7,712 nt of DNA from JAHWKS01 sp964458385 (GTDB lineage Bacteria; Planctomycetota; Planctomycetia; Pirellulales; Pirellulaceae), in the NCBI GenBank assembly GCA_964458385.1, contig CAYWIS010000262.1, forward strand, positions 1 to 7,712, read 5' to 3'. Under the pieces are notes generated by a model, which saw only the letters and a list, made by a program, of their open reading frames with translations, did not search any database and was not told the DNA's origin. Both the position numbers and the translations under genes were made by a program. Of this stretch, positions 1 through 6,351 are shown in pieces (positions within the stretch are counted from its first letter, which is position 1; every line of letters begins with the position of its first letter).

Positions 1-319
1 CGTACTCTGCGAACATGCGTTTCGCAAGATTTCGAGCCTTGTCACGCAAAAGCGGGCCTTTTTGATCCCTCAGATAAAACTGCTCGAAAGCCAGTATCGG
101 ATAGCCGTCCCTAGCGACGCCGACAACCCTCGGACCAATGCCGATCCAGGTAATGCGCCGGTCAATTCCGTACTGAATCGGCTCTTGTCCGATTCCGCCA
201 ACGCCAATGACAGCATCGAAATCGCGGCCCCTAACTTGCCCCATGCAGCATTCATGGCCGAACCGCCCCGATTCATCGGGATCGCCGGTATGGGTACGTT
301 TGTAAATCAGGACGCGCAT
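1..319 (-). CDS. conserved-looking hypothetical protein, N-terminal part (cut by left window edge)
   Basis: An open frame reads leftward from an ATG at 317-319 to the window edge with no stop, giving 106 residues; the C-terminus lies outside. It begins MRVLIYKRTHTGDPDESGRF, continues with a Cys-Cys pair near residues 24-25, and contains DFDAVIGVGGIGQEP (about 33-47) and ITWIGIGP (about 56-63), then a basic, aromatic tail. The alternation of hydrophobic strands with Gly-rich turns and the balanced composition look like a real small alpha/beta protein. From memory it resembles a small hypothetical family met in accessory regions, but I cannot name a function. No strong Shine-Dalgarno precedes the ATG, and the upstream DNA (320-366) is AT-richer than the surroundings. 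It faces away from the gene-poor stretch to its right. Confidence is good that it is coding, low on role. Confidence 0.7.
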   Translation of the reverse strand, partial: MRVLIYKRTHTGDPDESGRFGHECCMGQVRGRDFDAVIGVGGIGQEPIQYGIDRRITWIGIGPRVVGVARDGYPILAFEQFYLRDQKGPLLRDKARNLAKRMFAEY

Positions 320-518
320 TTGTGGTTGGTTTTGCCAAAATCAATTGGATTAGCATTGATTATGCGCGCCCCCACAAATGGCGAGAACCCCCTTGGAATC
401 GTTAATGGAAATATCGGGAGCGCTCACCACGTCCCGACGTCGCAAGGTACTTCCCACCAACCCGCCCCCACGGTTTCCCACCCTGACCGCCGGCCCGCAA
501 GATACAGTCCGTCCCCCA

Positions 519-719
519 TCACTTGCCCACCCTAACCATCGCCAAGATGCCCGCCTTGATGGCTTGGGGCAGCGCCGGCCAGGCATCAACTACGGCCGCC
601 AAATCAGGGTCGAAAGGAGCTTCCCGCGCATCGAGTGCGCCGCATTGTGCGCCACTTTGATCCGAAACAGCGGTTTTCCCAAGGTTTTCCGCAGGGTGTT
701 CTGCCCCATCAGGGGGCAC
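519..719 (-). pseudogene. short remnant with AWP-LP-IKAGILAMV C-terminal motif
   Basis: A 66-codon open frame starts at a GTG (717-719) directly after in-frame TAG and TAA stops and ends at the TGA at 519-521, close to the middle of the gene-poor region. The second half, reading DPDLAAVVDAWPALPQAIKA and then GILAMV, is well-formed alpha-helical sequence and resembles a short C-terminal motif that I recall recurring in planctomycete hypothetical proteins and behind integrase genes. The first half is Asp/Gly/Ala-rich linker-like sequence. There is no Shine-Dalgarno and no start with good context. I therefore read it as the tail of a larger broken gene rather than an intact small protein. An intact small helical peptide is the alternative. 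Confidence 0.3.
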
Positions 720-724
720 TTACT

Positions 725-759
725 AAGCCGTGAATCCGTAAGGGTTTGCGGCTTTTTTT
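725..759 (+). terminator. intrinsic-terminator-like hairpin with GTAA tetraloop and T-tract
   Basis: Positions 725-737 pair with 742-754: six Watson-Crick pairs (AAGCCG with CGGCTT), two G-T wobbles, then five more pairs including one wobble, closed by a GTAA loop at 738-741, which is a GNRA-type tetraloop. T residues run from 753 to 759, two of them within the stem. The asymmetry (T-tract only on the right) indicates termination of plus-strand transcripts. No convincing plus-strand gene lies upstream, so the terminated transcript is unknown; it may be left over from a lost gene or belong to a small RNA. Confidence 0.5.
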
Positions 760-869
760 GTGAACCGATTTTGTATCGCCGCTGGAGGTGACGTCGGAAG
801 GCAACTGCCCGCGTTGATCTCCCATGCGGTTCGCCGCTTCTCGTTTTGCCTTTCTACATCGGTAACCTC

Positions 870-885
870 AATGTTCGGCAACATT
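870..885. repeat. small inverted repeat, 6-bp arms
   Basis: AATGTT (870-875) and AACATT (880-885) form a perfect six-pair stem around a CGGC loop. It lies in the gene-poor region and has no T-tract on either side, so it is not a normal terminator. It may be chance. Confidence 0.3.
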
Positions 886-958
886 TTGGCTCGTGGCGGC
901 GGACCGAATGAAACCCTAAGCAAACACTGCGTTTATCGCATGAGCAAAATGCGCAAGT

Positions 959-979
959 GTTCGGTATCTCGTGCCGAAC
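959..979. repeat. small inverted repeat, 8-pair stem
   Basis: GTTCGG (959-964) pairs with CCGAAC (974-979); two further pairs (T-G wobble and A-T) extend the stem to eight, with a five-base loop at 967-971. No T-tract follows. It may be a protein-binding palindrome or chance in decayed DNA; nothing adjacent decides this. Confidence 0.35.
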
Positions 980-1385
980 GATTGAACAATTGCATGCGAG
1001 GCTCATCGCTCGACATCTTTATTCCTGAGGTGGTTCGAATTCGAAGGGCTTTTTGACGCTCGTGTTGGACGGCGATCCGTACATACTGCCCGGTGCGGGC
1101 TTGAAACTTCCCCGATCCGAGCAAGGGCGGGCGTCTTGACCTCCCGCCGGGATGCTTCCCCTGGAATTTGCGTGGGTGGACCGCAGGGCGCGGGTTGGGT
1201 GTCGTTCGATAGTTTCTAATAGCCAAATGTGGGGCAAATCACGGACGCTGAGTAACAGGCTTGAAAATACGACCGACTTGGGGGGATGGCTTGAGGACCC
1301 AGGTTTTCGGGGCCTGCGCGTTGCACTGGGGGTTGCCGTGCGGTAGGTTCCTGGTCAGTGTGTTGTGGCCAGCGGGGCGACCTTC

Positions 1386-1389
1386 AGGA
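1386..1389 (+). promoter_or_regulatory. Shine-Dalgarno supporting the start at 1400
   Basis: AGGA sits ten bases upstream of the ATG at 1400. The further-upstream GTG at 1358 in the same frame would add 14 residues (including two adjacent Cys) ahead of a canonical signal peptide, which makes it unlikely. The site therefore favours 1400 as the start. Confidence 0.5.
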
Positions 1390-1399
1390 ATGCGTCGTT

Positions 1400-4240
1400 A
1401 TGTTCGCACGATTATTGATGGCAGGAATCGTCGTGGGATGGGTAACCAGTCACGCAGCGGCGATGGACTATGACGTTTTGATTCAAGGCGGTACGGTCTA
1501 CGACGGCACGGGGGCGCCAGGACGCGTGGCCGACGTTGCGCTGCGGGGCGATCGTGTCGTTGCGGTCGGCGATCTCTCGGCCGCCACCGCCAAAACAGTC
1601 GTCGACGCACGCGGAATGGCGGTGGCGCCCGGCTTTATTAACATGCTGAGCTGGGCGCCGCGGTCCCTCCTTCACGATGGCCGCAGCCAAAGCGACATTC
1701 GCCAAGGGGTGACGCTGGAAGTGATGGGCGAAGGCTGGTCGATGGGGCCGCTCAACGCTTCCATGCGGCGAGACGAAGCTGCCGACCAAGGTGATTTCTC
1801 CTATGAGGTCCCTTGGACGACGCTGGGGGAGTACCTCAAGCATTTGGAGGAAAAGGGCGTGTCGTGCAATGTGGCGTCGTTCGTCGGCGCCGCCACGGTG
1901 CGCATTCACGTGCTCGGGTATGAAGATCGAGAGCCCACGCCCGAGGAACTTGGCCGCATGAAGGATCTGGTGCGGCAAGCCATGGAAGAAGGGGCATTGG
2001 GAGTCGCCTCGGCGTTGATCTACGCGCCCGGCTTCTACGCCAAGACTCCTGAGCTGGTCGAACTAGCCAAGGCCGCCGGCGAGTACGACGGGTTGTACGT
2101 CTCGCACCTGCGCAGCGAAGGAAACCGGTTGCTCGAAGCGGTGGATGAGTTTCTGCAAATTGTGCGCGAAGCGAACGTCGCCGGAGAGATCTACCATCTG
2201 AAGGCCGCCGGTCAGGCCAACTGGTCGAAAACCGACGAGTTACTCGCCCGGCTCGAAGCGGCCCGCAACCAGGGGCTACGCGTAACCGCCGACATGTACT
2301 GCTACACCGCCGGCGCTACGGGCCTCAGCGCCGCCATGCCGCCGTGGGTTCAAGAGGGCGGCTACGAACGCTGGCGCGACCGTCTGCGCGATCCGGCCAT
2401 TCGAGAGCGCGTAGCCCGCGAAATGAAAACGCCCACCGATGAATGGGAAAACCTGCTGCTTATGGCCGGTTCGCCCGAGAAGGTGCTGCTGGTCGGTTTC
2501 GCCAATCCCGATCTGAAACACCTCACGGGAAAATCCCTGGCCGAGGTCGCGCGACAACGTGGCAAGTCGCCCGAAGAGACGGCCATGGACCTGGTGATCG
2601 AAGACGGCAGCCGCGTGGAGTGCGTCTACTTCTTGATGAGCGAAGAGAACGTGCGCCGCAAGATGGCCCTGCCTTGGGTTTCGTTCTGTAGCGACGCCGC
2701 CTCGCTGGCGCCCGAAGGCGAGTTTCTCAAGAGCAATCCGCATCCGCGTGCGTATGGCAACTTCGCACGGCTGTTGGGCAAGTACGCGCGCGACGAACAG
2801 GTCATTCCGCTGGAAGCCGCCATTCACCGGTTAACAGGTTTCCCCGCCACTACGCTGGGACTTCGCGGACGCGGGTTCTTAAAACCGGGCTACTTTGCCG
2901 ACGTCGTGGTGTTCGATCCGGCCACGATCCAGGATCACGCCACCTACGAGGAGCCGCATCGCTACGCCACCGGTGTGCATCATGTATGGGTGAATGGTGT
3001 CCAGGTGCTGAAGGATGGAGAGCACACCAGCGCCAAGCCCGGCCGCGCGGTGTACGGTCCTGGCCGATGGCGCCGCAAGTCCAACGGCGCTGCCCGGCCG
3101 CCAGTTGAAGTGACCAACGAGGCGCGGCGCGTTCATGCCGCCGGATTCGTGTTCGACGGACACAACGACCTGCCCTGGGCGCTGCGCACTAAGGCGTCAT
3201 CTTCCTTCGAGAAGTTCGATCTAGCGCAAAGGCACACCGGCGCCCTGCACACCGATATTCCCCGGCTAAGAGAAGGCAATGTCGGCGCGCAGTTTTGGTC
3301 GGTCTACGTGCCTGCCGAAACGCGCAAGACCGGCCAAGCGCTCCTGCAAACGCTGGAGCAGATCGACCTAGTGAAGGCGATGACTCAGCGGTATCCCGAA
3401 ACCTTTGAGTTGGCGCTCACGGCCGACGACGTTGAGCGGATCCGGGCGCAAGGAAGAATCGCTTCGTTGATCGGCGTTGAAGGCGGCCATGCGATTGAGG
3501 ATTCGTTGGCCGTTCTCCGCCAACTCTACGACCGCGGCGCACGCTACATGACGTTGACCCACAGCGATACGTTGGGTTGGGCCGATTCCGCCACCGACGC
3601 GCCGCAGCACGGCGGGTTATCTCCGTTTGGCGAAGATGTGGTGCGCGAGATGAACCGCCTGGGCATGTTGGTCGACCTGTCACATGTGTCGGTTGAAACC
3701 ATGCGCGACGCGCTGCGGATCAGCAAAGCCCCGGTGATTTTTTCGCACTCGTCGGCCTGGGCGCTGGCGGAACACCCGCGAAATGTGCCTGACGACATTT
3801 TGCGTCTTGTGACCCAAAATGGCGGGGTGGTGATGGTCAATTTCTTTAGCGGGTTTGTGCATCCCGAGTCGGCTCGCCGCATGGCCCGCATGTTCGACGT
3901 CAGTCGCAAGCTGCGCGAGCAATACCCACAACCCGAAGAATACGAAAAAGCCATGGCTCGCTGGCGGGCCGAAAACCCAATCGAACCCGGCGACATTCAC
4001 GACGTGGTCGATCATATCGATCACATTGTGCGCGTGGCGGGAATCGATCACGTGGGGCTCGGTTCGGATTTCGACGGCGTGCCGATGCTGCCCCGGCAGT
4101 TAGAGGATGTCTCGACCTACCCGCGCATCACGCAGGAGCTTTTGAACCGCGGCTACACGGCCGAAGAGATTCACAAGATCATGAGCGGTAATATTCTCCG
4201 CGTTCTTCGGGAAGTCGAAGCCAAGAGCGAACGCCCATAA
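1400..4240 (+). CDS. exported fusion: N-acyl-D-amino-acid deacylase-type amidohydrolase + M19 membrane dipeptidase
   Basis: This gene encodes 946 residues. Residues 1-21 form a Sec signal peptide (Arg4, hydrophobic core, Ala-Ala-Ala at 19-21), so both enzyme modules should act outside the cytoplasm. Residues about 23-560 are an amidohydrolase of the D-aminoacylase group, which cleaves N-acyl groups from D-amino acids: opening VLIQGGTVYDGTG, VAPGFI at 75-80, SHLRSE with His236, YHLKAAG with His266, SDAAS with Asp432, and closing beta-sandwich strands (LKPGYFADVVVFDP, 494-507). The usual HxH after GFI is absent (NMLSWA, 81-86), and Glu111 sits where the bridging Cys is expected. After a basic/Pro linker (about 556-570), residues about 573-940 form a complete M19 dipeptidase: HND (His588, Asp590), VEGGH (Glu694), THSD (His721), DLSH (His762), FSH (His783), HPRN (Arg794) and GSDFDG (Asp890), matching all known zinc and substrate residues. 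M19 enzymes hydrolyse L-D dipeptides, so release of D-amino acids from cell-wall-like peptides is inferred. The stop lies 14 bp from the convergent neighbour's stop. Confidence 0.9.
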   Translation: MFARLLMAGIVVGWVTSHAAAMDYDVLIQGGTVYDGTGAPGRVADVALRGDRVVAVGDLSAATAKTVVDARGMAVAPGFINMLSWAPRSLLHDGRSQSDIRQGVTLEVMGEGWSMGPLNASMRRDEAADQGDFSYEVPWTTLGEYLKHLEEKGVSCNVASFVGAATVRIHVLGYEDREPTPEELGRMKDLVRQAMEEGALGVASALIYAPGFYAKTPELVELAKAAGEYDGLYVSHLRSEGNRLLEAVDEFLQIVREANVAGEIYHLKAAGQANWSKTDELLARLEAARNQGLRVTADMYCYTAGATGLSAAMPPWVQEGGYERWRDRLRDPAIRERVAREMKTPTDEWENLLLMAGSPEKVLLVGFANPDLKHLTGKSLAEVARQRGKSPEETAMDLVIEDGSRVECVYFLMSEENVRRKMALPWVSFCSDAASLAPEGEFLKSNPHPRAYGNFARLLGKYARDEQVIPLEAAIHRLTGFPATTLGLRGRGFLKPGYFADVVVFDPATIQDHATYEEPHRYATGVHHVWVNGVQVLKDGEHTSAKPGRAVYGPGRWRRKSNGAARPPVEVTNEARRVHAAGFVFDGHNDLPWALRTKASSSFEKFDLAQRHTGALHTDIPRLREGNVGAQFWSVYVPAETRKTGQALLQTLEQIDLVKAMTQRYPETFELALTADDVERIRAQGRIASLIGVEGGHAIEDSLAVLRQLYDRGARYMTLTHSDTLGWADSATDAPQHGGLSPFGEDVVREMNRLGMLVDLSHVSVETMRDALRISKAPVIFSHSSAWALAEHPRNVPDDILRLVTQNGGVVMVNFFSGFVHPESARRMARMFDVSRKLREQYPQPEEYEKAMARWRAENPIEPGDIHDVVDHIDHIVRVAGIDHVGLGSDFDGVPMLPRQLEDVSTYPRITQELLNRGYTAEEIHKIMSGNILRVLREVEAKSERP

Positions 4241-4254
4241 TCGAGGCCGCCGTC

Positions 4255-4746
4255 TTACCGGCGAGAAGCGCTGCGGGAAAAGGCGATCGCGCGTTTGAGG
4301 ACTTGGGCGTATTCTTCGGTGCCAAGGGCTTGATCGGTCAGTACGGCGAATACCCCCTCGGGAGCTTCGTCGGGTTCAAGCGTCAGCGAAGTGGAAACGA
4401 TGACCGGCGCGTGAATCCCGCGTTCCTTCAGTTCGCAGAGTAAATCGCTTACGCCCAAAGAACGGAAGAACCAGCCCACAATAATGCAATCGGGCGGCTC
4501 CTCCAAGTAATGAAGATAGCTGCCAATGTTATCGTACGTGGCGACCTCGTAGCCCAACTTGCTGAGAACTAGCTCGAACAGCCGGTGGTCGAGCACACGG
4601 CTCTTAATGACATCGATCCGCGGCGGCGCCAACCACCCGGTTCCGCCGCACGCGCGGCACGGCTCGACAACGGTTAGCCCCACGTATTGACCGCTCCCGT
4701 TGCAATCGGGGCAACTCGGCCGGTGTTCATTCTTCCGGTGGCTCAT
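4255..4746 (-). CDS. DnaJ-type zinc finger fused to a receiver-like (pseudo-receiver) domain
   Basis: This gene encodes 163 residues. Residues 12-38 carry two CxxCxGxG motifs (Cys12, Cys15, Cys30, Cys33), the four-Cys zinc site seen in the DnaJ/Hsp40 central region, here as a single unit rather than the usual double one. Residues about 43-157 look like a CheY-type alpha/beta receiver domain: an initial strand, FELVLSKLGYEVATYDN, then DCIIVGWFFRSLG (86-98) and the strand VIVSTS (115-120). Aligned by eye to a normal receiver, Gly91 occupies the phosphoacceptor Asp position, so classical phosphorylation seems lost. The end is basic (SRSASRR). No signal peptide is present, so it is likely cytoplasmic. 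A protein-protein adaptor or sensor role is possible, but the function is not known. It has its own promoter and a strong AGGAGG, and converges with the fusion-enzyme gene. Confidence 0.8.
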   Translation of the reverse strand: MSHRKNEHRPSCPDCNGSGQYVGLTVVEPCRACGGTGWLAPPRIDVIKSRVLDHRLFELVLSKLGYEVATYDNIGSYLHYLEEPPDCIIVGWFFRSLGVSDLLCELKERGIHAPVIVSTSLTLEPDEAPEGVFAVLTDQALGTEEYAQVLKRAIAFSRSASRR

Positions 4747-4752
4747 GGCGCG

Positions 4753-4758
4753 CCTCCT
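4753..4758 (-). promoter_or_regulatory. strong Shine-Dalgarno (AGGAGG) for the zinc-finger/receiver gene
   Basis: On the minus strand AGGAGG lies six bases before the ATG at 4746. It is the best ribosome binding site in the window and fixes the start of the gene. Confidence 0.8.
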
Positions 4759-4767
4759 AACCAGAAA

Positions 4768-4795
4768 AGTGTATCGGATCGCTCGCTTGAGGCAA
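4768..4795 (-). promoter_or_regulatory. sigma70-like promoter for the zinc-finger/receiver gene
   Basis: On the minus strand TTGCCT (4790-4795) and TACACT (4768-4773) are separated by 16 bp, each matching four of six consensus bases. Transcription would begin near 4761, leaving a leader of about 15 bases that still contains the AGGAGG site. This is a prediction from consensus only; planctomycete promoters are poorly defined. Confidence 0.45.
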
Positions 4796-5225
4796 GCATC
4801 ACGGCCAAGGAAGAAGTCGGAACCTTCGGCAATGCACGGCTAGCACGGGACGCAACGCTGCCGCACGAGGGCCCCCTTGAGGCTCTAGGACGCAGCCCGC
4901 ATGTTCTTAAAAAAGCGCTGCTCAACATTGACGATCGGCGTACCTTTTCTCCCACCCCCAATCCTTTACGTCCCTTAGCCGCGTTGCCCAGATTCGCTCG
5001 TGGAAGGGCGCGCCGCTTCATTCCGTTTTATTCCCGCATCATTTGTTCTATTTCCCCCTCCCCTTCGACGACGGCACGGCGATGGTCACGTTCCTGGGCC
5101 CATGTCAGATAGGCGCTTGCGGGAAAGTCGGCACATTCTGATCCTCACTCGCGGCATGGCGTGGGGCAGACACAAGAAAACACCGTTTGAACGAGGCGAG
5201 CCCGTGCCCTGGTGGGTTCTTGGGT
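4796..5225. other. divergent intergenic region without a convincing gene
   Basis: This is most of a gap of about 490 bp between the start of the minus-strand zinc-finger gene and the desaturase. Open frames exist on both strands (for example 4743-5021 minus, 4687-5112 and 5000-5233 plus), but they translate to Arg/Ser/Pro-rich sequence without domains or ribosome sites. A pyrimidine-rich tract lies at about 5042-5063. I see no tRNA, terminator or clear repeat. The left end carries the minus-strand promoter and the right end the likely desaturase promoter. Confidence 0.5.
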
Positions 5226-5231
5226 TACAAT
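5226..5231 (+). promoter_or_regulatory. candidate -10 element for the desaturase
   Basis: TACAAT, one mismatch from TATAAT, lies 38 bases before the ATG at 5270. No good -35 is seen at 16-18 bp upstream, so recognition may need an activator or another sigma factor. A transcript starting about 7 bases downstream would begin at or just after the upstream GTG (5237), which argues for the ATG at 5270 as the true start. Confidence 0.3.
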
Positions 5232-5269
5232 AGACGGTGTATCGTCTCTTGAAATCCCACGCAGGTGCT

Positions 5270-6316
5270 ATGGCTTCTGTTGCGGCTTCGAATTCTCTTG
5301 GCGACAACGTGGTCGACCCGCCCGAATTTGCGGCATCGCTGGAACGCTACCCTCGCAAGCATGTAACCGCCGAAGTTCGCCGACTCTCGCAGGTCAACGG
5401 TTGGCGGACCACGGGTTTGTTAGTGCTGCATTGGTCGATTGTGTTGTTGGCGGGTTGGGCGGCCGTCGCAAGCGGACATTGGGCGGTGTACGCCTTAGCG
5501 ATGGTTGTCATCGCCACGCGACAGCAGGCGCTGGGTGTAATGTTGCACGACGCCACGCATTACCTGCTCTACAAGAATCGCACGGTCAACGATGTTGTGA
5601 GCGACCTCTTTGTTGCGTTTCCTTTGGGTATGAGCACCGATTTGTATCGGGCAACCCATTTCCGCCACCATCGCTACACGAATACCGAAGACGATCCCGA
5701 TTTGCGGTACCAGCGCAAAGACGCCGACTGGTACGACTGGCCCAAGACGCGCCTTGGTTGTGCGTGGGTGGTGGTGAAGAGTCTGCTCGGCCTGAACGTC
5801 CACAAGGCGCACGAACCCTACAAGATGTGGTCGCCGTGGATGAATATCCTGCGGCCGCTTGATGGCAAGCCGCGGTATCCGCTGCGCGCGCGGGTGCTGC
5901 TGGTCCTCTCAACAGCCGCGTTCTACGCGGCGATTATCGGCAGCGGATTGATTATTCCGGCCTTGTTGCTGTGGGCCGTGCCGGGGTTGACCATTATGAA
6001 CCTTTTTAACCGCCTGCGGGCTACGGCTGAGCATTTGCACACGCCGTCCACGCACGAATTGAACGCAACCCGGACCGTGATCCCGACGTGGTTTGAGCGG
6101 CTCTCGATCGCTCCCATGAATGTGAGCTATCACCTGGAGCACCATCTGTTCCCTTCGGTGCCCGGCCCCAATTTGGCGAAACTCCACCGGGTGCTGATGC
6201 AGGACGAGGAGTTCCGCACCAAAGCTCACCTAACGCACTCGTATGTCGGACTCTTGCGCGAACTCATGACGCCCAAGCAGGAACCGCAAGAAGCGTCTCC
6301 TAGCCCTTCCCCTTAG
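5270..6316 (+). CDS. membrane fatty acid desaturase family protein
   Basis: This gene encodes 348 residues from the ATG at 5270, with a short AGG four bases ahead; a GTG at 5237 would add 11 residues but lacks a ribosome site. It is a diiron integral-membrane desaturase of the PF00487 type, with three histidine boxes: HDATH (93-97), HFRHH (130-134) and HLEHH (288-292), plus an extra His pair in EHLH (255-257). Hydrophobic segments at about 47-69, 72-83, 208-226 and 227-245 form the two membrane hairpins, which places the His boxes on the cytoplasmic face. The family inserts double bonds into acyl chains using O2 and electrons from ferredoxin or a similar donor. No fused electron-transfer domain is present, so a separate donor is needed. 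The C-terminus is a Pro/Ser/Glu-rich tail. Regiospecificity cannot be read from sequence; a carotenoid or other lipid hydroxylase/ketolase of the same superfamily is the alternative. It converges with the cyclase gene, 34 bp apart. Confidence 0.87.
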   Translation: MASVAASNSLGDNVVDPPEFAASLERYPRKHVTAEVRRLSQVNGWRTTGLLVLHWSIVLLAGWAAVASGHWAVYALAMVVIATRQQALGVMLHDATHYLLYKNRTVNDVVSDLFVAFPLGMSTDLYRATHFRHHRYTNTEDDPDLRYQRKDADWYDWPKTRLGCAWVVVKSLLGLNVHKAHEPYKMWSPWMNILRPLDGKPRYPLRARVLLVLSTAAFYAAIIGSGLIIPALLLWAVPGLTIMNLFNRLRATAEHLHTPSTHELNATRTVIPTWFERLSIAPMNVSYHLEHHLFPSVPGPNLAKLHRVLMQDEEFRTKAHLTHSYVGLLRELMTPKQEPQEASPSPSP

Positions 6317-6319
6317 TGT

Positions 6320-6351
6320 GGCTTGCTCCTCCAGCCAGTGCGCCGCAAGCC
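6320..6351. terminator. weak hairpin between the convergent desaturase and cyclase genes
   Basis: GGCTTGC (6320-6326) pairs with GCAAGCC (6345-6351) over seven base pairs around an 18-base loop. It lies just after the desaturase stop and touches the cyclase stop. There is no real T-tract, so it would be at best a weak bidirectional terminator. Confidence 0.25.

Larger units (their letters stand above)
320..1399. other. gene-poor region, probably decayed accessory DNA
   Basis: About 1.08 kb between the left minus-strand gene and the fusion enzyme. Open frames occur on both strands (for example 378-791 plus and 933-1226 minus), but their translations are rich in Arg, Pro, Cys and Ser, have no recognisable domain, overlap each other and lack ribosome binding sites. 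What can be supported is a short minus-strand protein remnant (519-719), a terminator-like hairpin (725-759) and small inverted repeats near 870-885 and 959-979. Minus-strand peptides around 933-1226 contain an RIRTTSG segment that, with the AWP-LP-IKAGILAMV motif further along, recalls sequence I associate with the 3' flank of integrase genes in planctomycetes. That link is from memory and uncertain. No tRNA or CRISPR array was seen. Confidence 0.5.

Noticed and set aside
378..791. 137-codon plus-strand open frame
   Set aside because: Its translation is Arg/Pro/Cys-rich with no domain, has no ribosome site, overlaps the minus-strand remnant and runs through the terminator-like hairpin.
723..923. 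66-codon minus-strand open frame ending in KKAANPYGFTA
   Set aside because: There is no ribosome site or domain; its last codons are formed by the hairpin at 725-759. It may be part of the decayed segment but is not supportable as a gene.
1034..1040. TTCGAAT, resembling a tRNA T-loop
   Set aside because: The flanking bases do not form a T-stem on either strand and no anticodon arm or acceptor stem can be built.
933..1226. 97-codon minus-strand open frame
   Set aside because: It is Arg-rich, overlaps another minus frame (1019-1237), lacks a ribosome site and has no recognisable fold; only the RIRTTSG peptide hints at a remnant.
1321..1349. Candidate promoter TTGCAC-17 bp-TAGGTT before the fusion enzyme
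   Set aside because: Each box matches only three of six consensus bases, too weak to list.
1358..1399. Upstream GTG start for the fusion enzyme
   Set aside because: It would add 14 residues ahead of a clear signal peptide; the ATG at 1400 has AGGA upstream.
4248..4263. CGCCG/CGGCG hairpin across the end of the zinc-finger/receiver gene
   Set aside because: It has five GC pairs with no T-tract, so it is expected by chance in GC-rich DNA.
4687..5233. Plus-strand open frames (4687-5112, 5000-5233) and a minus-strand frame (4743-5021) in the divergent gap
   Set aside because: They have low-complexity Arg/Ser/Pro composition, no ribosome sites, overlapping frames on both strands and no domain.
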